Source: Shinisaurus crocodilurus (Eukaryota; Chordata; Lepidosauria; Squamata; Shinisauridae). Taken from it: DNA of 64,000 nt. Shown here one piece after another: positions 34,101 to 46,100 of the stretch (positions within the stretch are counted from its first letter, which is position 1; each line of letters opens with the position of its first letter). The stretch covers positions 185,873,970 to 185,937,969 of the forward strand of contig CM037880.1 in NCBI GenBank assembly GCA_021292165.1, read 5' to 3'. Below the pieces are notes generated by a model. The model worked only from the letters and a program-made list of their open reading frames with translations, ran no database searches and was not told where the DNA came from. Position numbers and translations under genes: made by a program.

Positions 34101-37100
34101 AGAGGGGGGTTGGCAGAAAGAGAGAGAAAGGGGTGGAGAAAAAGACAGAAAAAGGGGTGGCCCTGCCCACTTTGGGCATTGGCTCCATCCATTGCTGCTG
34201 TCCACCCTACCCACTGCTGGAAAGTTGCCCTCAACAGGTTCCCCATCCATGTGCTAAAAGATCCCTAGCCCCACCCACATTTCTGAACTACAGCATAGGG
34301 TTCTCTGGGAAGAAGGAATGATGGTTAAGCCAGTTTAAGTGCATAGTGTAGGTACTGGACAGTGCAACAGTGTAGGAAATAAATAAAATAAAAATTGCCA
34401 CATCACCACAACAATCTTTGGTACAGACAATTGATTACAGAAGAGTGGGCTAAGCAAGAGTGATTTACCACTAGCATAGCTTTCCAGTTTCGTATCCAGC
34501 ACTCTGCTCAATAGATCACAATGAAGAAAGGGTAAAACTAAGCTTTATGCCTTAAGAACATAAGAAGAGCCATGTTGGATCAGACCAAGGGTCCATCTAG
34601 TCCAGCATTCTGTTCACACAGTGGCCAACCAGCTGCCCACGGGATCCCACAAGCAGGACATGCGTGCAACTGCACCCTCCTGCTCATGTTCCCCAGCAAC
34701 TGGTGTGCATAGGCATACCGCCTCTGATACTGGAAGTAGCATATAGCGATGAGGACTAGTAGCCATTGGTAGCCTTCTCCTTCATGAATTTGTCCAATCC
34801 CCTTTTAAAGCCATCCAAATTGGTGGCCATCACTGCATCTTGTGGAAGTGAATTCCATAGTTAAACTATGCACTGTGTGAAGAAACATTTATTTTTATCT
34901 GTCCTGAATCTCCCACCAATCAGCTTCATGGGATGATCCCAGGTTCTAGTATTATGAGAGAGTGAGAAAAAATGTCTCCCTATTTGCTTTCTACACACCA
35001 TGCATAATTCTGTACACCTCTATCATGTCTCCCCCTTACTCACCTATTTTCTAAAGTAAACTATCCCAGCTGCTGTAACCTTTCCTCATAGGGGAGTTGC
35101 TGCAGCTCCTTTATCATTTTAGTTGCCCTTTTCTGCACTTTTTCCAACTCTACAATATCCTTTTTTAGGTGTGGTGACCAGAACTGTACACAGTATTCCA
35201 AGTGTGGTCGCACCATGGATTTGTATAAGGGGAGTATGATACTGGCAGTTCTATTTTCAATCCCTTTCCTAATTATGCCTAACATAGCCTTTTTCACAGC
35301 AGCCACACAGTGGGTTTTTGTCAAGCTGTCCAGCACAACCCCAACATTTCTTGGTCAGTCACTGCTAGCTCAGATCCCATCAGCTTATACTTGAAGTTAG
35401 GATTGTTTGCCCCAACGTGCATCACTTTACACTTGCTTACACTGAACCACTTTTGCCATTTAGATGTCTATCCTCCCAGTTTGGAGAAATCCTTTTGGAG
35501 CTTCTCGCAATCCCTTTTTGTTTTAACCACGCTAAATAATTTGGTGTCCTCAGCAAACATGACTACTTCACTGCTCACTCCTGATTCCAAATCATTTATG
35601 AATAAGTTGAAAAGCATTGGTCCCAATACAGATCCTTGTGGGACCCCACTGTTTACATCCCTCCTTGGGAGAATTTACCATTTATTCCTACTCTCTGCTT
35701 TCTGTTCTTTAACCAGTTATTGATCCATAAGAGGACCTCCCTTCTTATTCCATTACCACTAGGTTTGCTCAGGAGTCTTTGGTGAGGGACTTTGTCAAAA
35801 GCCTGTTAGTAGTCCAAGTAAACAATGTCTGCCAGATCACCCCTGTCCACATGTTGACAATCTACCTTATGTTGTTCTGTATTTGAAACTATACTCAAAT
35901 TGACCCCATTTTTTGAGACATTACCATCCTAAAGAACCTATACTTAGCTACCAAACAACATAACATCTTAATTTCAGAGTGATTTGTCAATCACAAAACC
36001 AATTTGAAGCACCTTTGCTAAATAGCTGTGGGGGGGGGGGAATCTAACATTGGACTTTACATTTTTTTAAAGCAAAAAGAAAATATATTACGAAATATCA
36101 AGCTCCTTATCTTTCACTGTCTGCTTGCTGCTTTCATTTCCTCCTTTAAACCGTGGGTGCTTCCAGACAGAGAGCTCTTAATGCTACCAATCAAAAAGCA
36201 TTGTGCAAATATTTCATTTTTCCTCCTTAATGGATTTTTTTCGGATAAGAGAAAAGAGAGAACCACTGGTGGAAAACACAGAAAGGTTACAAATAGAACC
36301 AATGATGTATGGACTCGCTGTAAAATTCCATGAATGAGGCAGGGCTATTGCAAAATAAAAACCTTGTCTGGAAGCACCCCACATATAATTCTTAAACTAT
36401 AGTATTGTAATAATGCTCAAATCAGCAAACCAAGGACTACTGTAGATGTAACTTTCTTGGCATTAATATTTTGTTTCACTGAAAATCATTCCTTTTAGAA
36501 TTATTTTTGTCATGAAGAAAGCATTGCATGATTGTAGTCTATTAATAATTTGCAAGGACTATCAGCAGTAAATGGTTACTGAATCATTGCTGAAAAAAAT
36601 CCTGGCTTAAAGTAAAGACACAAGAGTGGGAATTGGGTCATTAAGACTAAGAACATTTGGAAATAAGATCCTTTTATATCAGTAGAACTTGATCCTAAAT
36701 AAGTGCATTTAGAATTGGAATATTAATCTCTTTATACTCGTAGGAATCTACCTTGTACCACTGGTCCATCTATCTCAGTATTGTCTACACCATGGGTGGG
36801 GAATTTGTGGCCCTCTAGATGTTGTTGGACTGCAACTCCCATCATAGCCAATGGGGAGGGATGATGGGAGTTGCAGTCCAACAACATCTGGAGAGCCACA
36901 TGTTCCCATCCCTGGTCTACACTGACTGACAACAGTTCTCCAGGATTTCAGACAGGAGTATGTGCAAGCCCTAACTGGAATGCCAGGGATTAAACCTGGG
37001 ACCTTTTGCATGCAAGGCATTTGCACTTCCACTGAGCTATGGTCCTTCCTCTCCTCAGTTCAGGATAATTTGCTTAACCTCAGCTGGGATTTATGGTTTT

Positions 37101-40100
37101 ATGGAGTGGTTCAGAAGATATGATAGAGCCACATGTTCATTTTCATGCCTCACTGTTGTATGTCATCAGATGAGTTCTGCACATTTGTAAAACTCTAAAA
37201 AGCATCCAGAAAAGAACTAGAGAAGAATCAGAAGCACTAGTTTATTTTGGGGGTTTTTTTAATCTCACCATGGTGTTATGATCGGACATGTTTTGCAGTT
37301 CTTATACTGATAGAACAATCTGAAAAATCTGTTTGACCAAAGACTGCCTTTCGTGCCCACATACTGACTTATTTCCTTATTCCTGGATATTTTTCGTGCT
37401 TTAAAAATCTGCAAGAGCTACTTGACTAGAGACCATAGATGATGAAACATGAAATATGAATATGTGACCCACTGGGCAACAATACCTCTATCCGGTGGAG
37501 GCTGGTGGCTCCAATGTCAGTGGGCGGTTTATCCAATCCGGGTTGGAGTCTGAACTTTTAAGGCACTATCCACGGTGCTGGACCTATTTTGGCTTTGGGG
37601 TTCAGCACCATAGATAGCTCCTTTAAAGTTCAGGCTACAACCCAGAATGGATAAGCCGCTCCACTGCCTCTATCATACCTCTTTCAGGTGTCTGTAAATG
37701 TGCAAACGTGTGAACACAGATGACAGCAGTATGAGTGTGTACACCATGGACAACAATGGGTCTTATCATACTTTCAACTCTATCCAAAATAAAAAGTCAC
37801 CTGTCTCCAACCACTGCTGTCTCTCCACAACTTTAGATCCGAGTCACATTGCTCTGCTGACGCTACTTTAAATGTAAATACTCTCATTTAACGCACTGTG
37901 AATGTAAGGTTTGATACACTCATTTGTATGACTTGTGCATCACTGCCTCAGGCTAAACTAGGAACCTAGTTTAAGGAACCATATTTTGGCAGGATGTAGA
38001 ATTATAATAAGGAAGCTTTTATATCCTGTTCACATATGAGAGCCAGAAGCATCCACATGCTTTCTAACCCAATCATTTTCAAGGCTGATAAGACATTTTT
38101 TTTTTTTGGTTAGGATCTCCTAGGGCAATCCAAAAACAAAACTAGGATTTCTTTTAATCTCACCCTGTGCTGTCTCTTATACTTGATATTTATTGTGCAG
38201 TTGTCAAAGTGTAATAGAATTTGCAGGCCAGAAAAATGGCATTGGTGATGAATGTTTTCAGTTTTGGATTAATATTTTCATGCAAGATACTGAAAATGAC
38301 ACTTAGAGATTATGTCATATTATGGGGGTTATTTTCGTAACTTAAGTAGTTCTTTCAGAGTAATTTGAACTCTAAACGGCACTGTAAAAATATAGGCATT
38401 TTTAGTTTTATCTAGGTTAGTCTGCAAAGACGGCTTTTATGTGTTTCGTTCCAGTCAGCCACCCCTAAAATTGAGGTGTGATGTAATTATAATGGCAAGA
38501 ATAAAAATCAAGAAGGGTGGGCTCCATAAAATTGCTAAGAAAGCACCAAAGACCTCAGTATGACTCAAGGATAAAAACGAGAAAGCTGTCCTTGCTATAC
38601 TTAGATTTCAGTAAGCTGCTTTTTTTGTCTAGACAGGTACATATTTTGTAATTGCCCCTACATATTCAGTTAGGATGACCCCTTGCAATGGATGAGTCTG
38701 ACACAATGCACTAGTTAAGCTCCTGCAGTCTATATTAAGGCTACTAAGCCATTGGGTTATATCCAGCAGTGTCATTCTGCTAGCACAAATCTTCCACCGC
38801 TTGCAGAAACTCCATTTGCATCCTTGCGCAAGTGTCAGATCCAGTACTTTGATTCTGCTTGTGCAAGCTATTCCACGAGCCCATTCACAAACTCTTTCAC
38901 AAGCTGTTCCAGAGGTGGTCGCAAAAGCCCTTCCACTGGTTGTTGCACAAGGCATTCCACAAGCTGTTGCACAAGCCATTATTTCATAAACTGTTGCATA
39001 AGCCCTTGCACAATTCATTATGGCTTCATTAGGCTAGGCGTTGCTTGCACTAGCTGTGCTGCTAGCAGTTACACAAATGTTAGTGGAACAAATCCAATTC
39101 TTGTACTTTTTCAATTAGCATAATGTTGGATACAACCCACTGTCTCGTTCCCTTTCTCCTTGCCTTACTCTGTTCCTCTCTCTTCTGCTCCTAGTGGTGG
39201 CAGCTGCCATTTCGTTATGATGTGCACACCTGCAAATGGTATTTGTGTTTTAAGTCCACTATGATCTTAAAACTTGGTGCCCAGTGCTTCTTCATATGCA
39301 TTTGCTTTTGCCAAATGTCCACAAGACAAATCCAAACATTAGACATTATCATTCTAGCATATGATATAGTTCTATGCACCATCGCCACCCCTATTCATTT
39401 ATTTATACTATTTCTATACCACTAAATATTAAGAAAAATCCCTAAGCGGATTCCGTATAAATATTAAAATTATGATTAAAATCACTATTTTAAAAACAAT
39501 ATAATTTTAATAATAATACATAATAATCGAATAGCAATACAGGAGCATAAAAATGGGACAGCATGGATAATTTAATTATGGGCCAGGGAAAGCCCTGGGT
39601 GAACAAGTGCACTTTCAGGAGGCATTTAAAAGATGCCAGATTTTCTGCCTCCCGAGCTGCACAAGGGAGTTTTTTCTACAGGGTGGGTGCCACTACCAAG
39701 AAGGTCCACCGTCGAGGTATTGTGTGGTGACATTCTGATAATTTTGGAATGACTAGCAAGGCCTCCTCTGATGATCTTAATGTTCGGTTGGGCATATATA
39801 TAAGGGAAGGCAGTCTGCTAGGTATCCTGGTCCTAAGTTGTTTAGAGCTTTGTATGACACCCAATGCTATTCCCTGGAACCAACCCTGCAAGTACAAGTC
39901 AAACCACTGTAGAACAGGGCCTCCAACTCCCAACTCATGGAGGTGGTCCAGCAGGATACCATGGTCATTGGTATCAAAAGCTGCTGAGAAAAACAGAAGT
40001 AAGTAACAGGGTCACACTCCCCCTGTCCCTTTCCTGAAGAAGGTCATCCATCATGGTGACCAAGACCAATTCTGTCCCTAAACCAGGCCTGAATCCAGAC

Positions 40101-43100
40101 TGGAATGGATCCAGATAATCAGTTTCATTCAAGAGTGCCTGCAGCTGAGATGACACCAATCTCTTGAGTATCTTGCTCAGGAATGGAGTATTTGTGACCA
40201 GACAATAGTCTGGATCCAGGGAGGGCTTTTTCCAGGAGTGGTTGCATCACTGCCTCTTTCAAGGCAGTAGGAACCACTCCCTTGATCCATCTGGTCAATT
40301 CCTTGCAGCTAGCTCAAATGAGCCATGAAGGGCAAGGGTCAAAATAGCAGGGATGTTGAAGAGTCCTTGGTCCCGAGTCCCGAGTCGAGTCCCGAGTCAT
40401 TGGACCCGAGTCTAGAGTCGAGTCTAGAGTCCGAGGTCCAAAATGGTGACTCGAGTCGAGTCCCGAGTCCCTCCCAAAGCGGCGGCCCATGGAGGGAGCA
40501 GGAGGGTCTCCGTGAGAGGAAGAAGAGCTGCCATTCCTCCCGCGGAGACCCTCCTGCTCCCTCCATGGGCCGCTGCCGCTGCCGCCCTCACCTCACCGCT
40601 GCCACCGCCCTCACCTTGCCACCGCCGCTGCCCTCACCTCGCCGCCGCCCTCGCTCTGCCACCGCCGCCGCCGCCGCTGCCCTCACCGCCACCGCCCTCA
40701 CCTCCACCTCCGCCGCCCTCACCTCGCCGCCGCCGCTGCCCTCACTGCCGCCCTCGCCTCTGCCGCCGCCGCCGCCCTCACCTCCTCCTCCGCCGCCACC
40801 CGCCGTCGACCTCGTCGCCATCGCCGTAAACACACAGCACGCCGCCAGCGCCGTCGCTCTGTTTTTGGCGGGGTTGCTGTGGTTCAAAAACAGAGCGACG
40901 GCGCTGGCGGCGTGACGCGGCGTGCTGTGTGTTACGGCGATGGCGACGAGGTCGACGGAGGAGGAGGAGGAGGAGGAGGAAGTGGTGAGGGCGGCGGCGG
41001 CAGAAGCGAGGGCGGAGGCGGAGGCGGAGGCGTCCTTGGGCTCGAGTCTCGAGTCCCACATAAATTATTGGGACTCGAGTGGGACTCGAGTCAGAGGGGG
41101 GACTCAGTCGGACTCACGAGTCGAGTCCGAGTCCCCATCCCTGCAAAATAGCATGTGGTGGGTTGTACAGATGTCAGCGTCTTGTCCACATCCTCAGGTT
41201 CCAAAAACTCAGGATAAGATGATGCACTGGAGACCTCAGTAGGTACTGCTCCAATAGCGGTGTTCAAGCCAGCATGGAGATGAGCGATTTTCTCCTCGAA
41301 GTGTCTTGCAAACTCATCACACAGGGCCTCTGAGGGTTCCGGTATTGGGTTCACTGGGTTAATGAAAGTAACCCCTGAACCACTCAGAAAAGCTCAACTG
41401 GATGGTTACTTGAGGATGCAATGGAGGTGGCAAAATAAGCCTTCTTTGCCGCCTTCATTGCCACGCAATAGGCATGATTATACACTCTTACGCATGCTTG
41501 ATCACCTTCATGACGAGTCTTACGCCACTTATGCTCCATCCATCTTCTGACTTGTTTCATTGTCCAGAGCTCCCCAGTAAACCAAGGAGCCTTCTGGGCT
41601 CCACAGTGCCAAAGAGGGCACTCAGGAGCAATTGTGTCAATGGCATGTCACACCTTGCCATTCCATCGCGTGACAAGGGCCTCAACAGAATTGCTGGCTC
41701 TAGCTACTGAAAAATCCCCAGAGCATTCAGGAATCCCTTGGATTCCATAAGGCTCCAGGGGCGGACCATCATAATGGGTCCCCCACCCCTGCAGGGAGGG
41801 ACTGGCACCGTGAGACCAAATTTCACCAGGAAGTGATCTGACCATGACAACGTGGTTTCTAAACCCCCCCCCCATATCCAGACCACCCCGCTCATGCCCA
41901 GAGGCAAAGGCCAAATCGAGGGTACGCCCTGCCCTATGAGTTGGGCCGGTGACAAATTGAGACAGCCCCATGGTTGTCATGAAGGCCATGAAGGCCCAAC
42001 CTGGGCCTGGTAAGGCAGCCTCAGCATTAATGTTAAAGTCTCCTCACCCCTATAGATTAAGTGCAATGTTTCCTCTAGTCTCATGAGCCAGGAAGAAGGC
42101 ACATACGTAGCACTAGAGAGGCAGGCAGAAGTGCAGGCCTGACTACACCCTCCTGTAACTGTCCAGGTATCTGTGCTATGTGTAGCACCCATGCTGTGGA
42201 TTGGACACCCATGTATTAGCCAAGTTTGTACACCTCACATGGGTGGGCAGGTACAGTATCAGAAGGAAACATGAAAGCTGGGACTGGAGATAAATCTTTA
42301 TTTATGGTATTTACCAAATAAGTGTGTATATGTTACAAAGCTAATCATTCTCTCTTTCTCTTACACACACACACTAAATGGGAGACTAGAGCTTTGAGCA
42401 CCATTTTTGATGGAAAGAAGGGATATAAATTTAACAAACAAATAAACCATTCAAGGTTCCAAGGAGGAAAGTCCTAGGAGTCTTGGTGTACAGGACTGGC
42501 AAACACTGCAAATCAGCAAGTCAACGATTTGGGCTAGCACAGCTGACTGTAACTGAATATGCCTAATTTGAAGAAGTTTTTAAAATATCAAACAAATGAC
42601 CTTGTTTCAAACAGAAACAGGTTGTGCCCTTTCATTGGCATCCTCTGCAGTGCTATATCTATAACCTTACACCACCAAGCATCATATCAGTTTCCATCAG
42701 CAATACATTTGCCCTTTCTGATTAAACATAGTGGATATAATTTGGGGAGGGGGTAGCTGATTTTTCCCCTTTTCTGTATTTGATTATTAAAATATGAAAT
42801 TTCAGTTTTCAATATTTGCATTTTTAATTCTGAATGGGAAATGTTAGTTCAAAATTAGAATTGTTTAGTGGTTTAGTATTGTTAATACCTCTTAGGGCGC
42901 AATCCAGTCAGGGTGCAGCAGGAGGGAAGGCACTCCGAGCTTGCAGTCCCAGCTCCGACCTCGGAACGAGTTTCTGCAAGATATCCTATGGCTGTCTAGA
43001 CACTGTCTAATGGCCATAGGTTTGCGCTGCCCAGTTGTCAGATATCAAGAAGCCATCAGCAATCTCTAATACTAAATGTATTTATTTATTTAAGTGCCAC

Positions 43101-46100
43101 TGCATGTCATCCATCAAATACTATCAAATATTAAATACTATTGCATGTCAGCGAACAATATTAAAATTATTGCACACCACTTATAGGATACTGTCAAATA
43201 CTAAAGACCATTACGTGGCATCCATCAAATACTCTCAAAAACTAAATTAGGCCTACACAACTTGTGATCCATCAAACTAAATGCATCCCTCCTACAGTCC
43301 TGTATGACAGCCATCAGGGACTTGTTAAACTTCCTGTTTCTGCTGCCTTTCTGGGAGCATAAACACAAGGGGCCTCTCAGGCAACTGGCAGGCCAGCTGG
43401 GGTGCTGTGTTCAGCTTGGTTGGTCTCAAAATTGTGTGCAGACCAGAACCATGCCCCAAATCCCCCCACTTGCACAAGGCCATCCCCCCCCCCCCATGGA
43501 AGGGGATGGTTTTTTGTCAATCCTGAGAGAGGTTCGAAATTCTAAAGAACTTCCATGGAGGGCAGGGACGTGTTACCTTAATTTCAAATAAAATACGAGA
43601 TGCTGAGGGCTTTTCTCTTCTTTTTGTTTAAAGAATATCTTTCTTGTAAAAAGGCTAGTATGCATCGTCGTTTCCATGGGGCATTCCGCTGAGGAAGTAA
43701 TGGGGTATTCTGCTGCTGCATGGTGGTGGTGGTGCAGGGTTTTTTTTACAAGTTAAAACCCTTCGCACCTTGTATTTTATTTGAAATTAAAGAACACACA
43801 CACACCACAAAAGGTTTTAAGAATTCTGAGTCTCTCCACCACCACTCGATGATTAAAATAATCTTTAAGAATATTTTCACTCCACACACACCCCAAATGA
43901 TTTTTTTTAAAAGGTTTGGTGCCAGGCTGGCTGGAGATACTGGGCATTGCAGTCCAACCATCTGGAGGGCACTAGGTTAGGGGTGGCTGTTATAGGGTTT
44001 TTTTACGAAATAGCCTACAAGCCTTCCTAGATTAAAAAGCAACTTGACATTCCAGAGAAGAAAAAATATCCGAGCATCAAAGTCCTTTTAGCTTCTTTCC
44101 TGGTGCTCTCCGTGATGTGGTTGGCTGGAATATAAGTAAATAAATGATAAAAGATGCTTGAACACACTTATTTTTTTTTTTAAAGAAAATATCCATCTGG
44201 ATCCAATTGACTGGCAGCCTATACACCTCTGTTCTCAGGCACATTGAAAGCAGTACAAGAGGATTTGCTTTCCTCTGGTGAAAAATAAAAGGCGCTATTA
44301 AAATTTCATTTTAACAAAGTGTTTGCATTAGCTCAGCAAAATTGACCCATTAACTCATGTCAGAAGTGACCATAACAATTATGACTCTATAAATGGATTT
44401 TCTGTAGCTTGTTCAAACAGAATTGTACAAATGAAAAATACTGCAAAATGGCAATTTCAGGGCTACCAAGCTATTACCTTTTGGGCATCAGAAAGCCAAG
44501 TGAATAACAAATATGATTTCTACCCTTAATTTGTACCTTAAAAATAGTGTAACTACAACACAAATAATTAAGCTTGGCAAAGATCCCATGGAAAGTATGG
44601 TTCAGTAATACATCAGACAGATCTCTATGCAGCATTTGTTTACATATGCAAAAAATATTTATGAATGCACACATATATTTTGTTTATTTCTTGTGGGCTT
44701 ACATGCATCTTAAATCTAGTCTCCTAACAATGCATTGTTAAGCAGCCATCCAACTAGAAATGGCTTCTTTTGGTCATTGTTTTCTCAGTTAACATATCAT
44801 TTTAAAAAATGTACTTGGCAGCTCTATGCTGAGCCAGTCTAAAGGCCACAAAGTTCTCTTGTTCCAGGCTCAACTCTGCAGAGGAACCAACATCCAATGG
44901 CAGGGGACAAGGGTATGGAAGGTTGACAACTTATGAATTGCCAAAACAGAGGAAATGCATCACCCTCTACGTTGCACTAAATAATAATTTATTTCAATTA
45001 AAATCTTCCTCAAGGGATTTTAAAACAAAACAATGTGTCTTCTATAAGCTCTGTTGCAAAGTGATTTCTGAAGTCAGGATGCCAGGAGCCAAGGGTGTTT
45101 CTGGGAAGCAATCACTATGCTACACATATGGGCAACCCATGGCCTATGGGCCACATGCAGCCCTCAGATAACTTATATGTGGTCTGGAGGTCCCTTTCCA
45201 CTGCCCAACTGATTAGCACGGAAAACAACTAAGGAGCATGCCAATTGGTACAATCCTCAGCTGTTGCCAGCACTAATCAGCTAGGCAACAGAGAGAGGTG
45301 AAGCATGCAATGCCATGGGATTGCAGCAATTTCATGTGCCTCCCTTCTTTCCCATTCTCCAGCTGTGTGTGTGTGTGTGTGTGTGTGTGTATGCTCGTGC
45401 ACACACTTGCATATGTGTGTTTGCATGCATGCATGCGAGAGAATGGCAGAAGGCTGTGTGTCCTGCTATGGCTGGATCAGGCTCAGCATTAGGTTAAACT
45501 AGGGCAATCCAAGAGCAAGTCAATAAACAGGCAGTGGTCAAAGGCACAGTTTTACCAGGCAGGAGGGAGAGTTCCAAAAGAGAGATCTGAAGAGCAGCCA
45601 AGGTCAAAACACAGATAATCAGTCAGATACAATATGCAGTCCAAGAAGCAGAGTCAAGCAGACGTCCAGGGTCAGAAGCACAAAGGTTCACTCACAGAGC
45701 AAGGCACTGGAACTGGTAGAAAACATTTGTTTCCAGAAATGGCCAGACCCGTACTGCAGGCTTATATTGCAAGAGCTGCTTGAGCCCCACCCAGGGCTCA
45801 GCTGCAGTTCATTACAGGCCTTGCTCCTGAGGAGTCCCTTCCTCTTCTCCTTAAGGAGCCCTCCTGGCCTGCCTCTTGAGGCAACAATGCTCTTGGGGGC
45901 TAGGTAGCCGCCCAGCCTCTGCCTCAGAGGCAGAACTCCCCTCCTTCTGTGGGGATGGAACACTGGCCATCTCCCCTGAGGGCCCAAGCTCCCCCAGATC
46001 TCCTGCCATGGGTGGCTCCTTGGTGTTGGCCATCTTTGGGAGCTCCAGCTCCTCCTCAGAGGAGGATTCCTCCAGCAGAGGCATGACACTCTGTGTGTGA

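Noticed and set aside
40325..41242. Several long alanine-, proline- or glycine-rich frames on both strands
   Set aside because: They are open only because of GC-rich triplet sequence in the foldback hAT element and have no domain or splice support.
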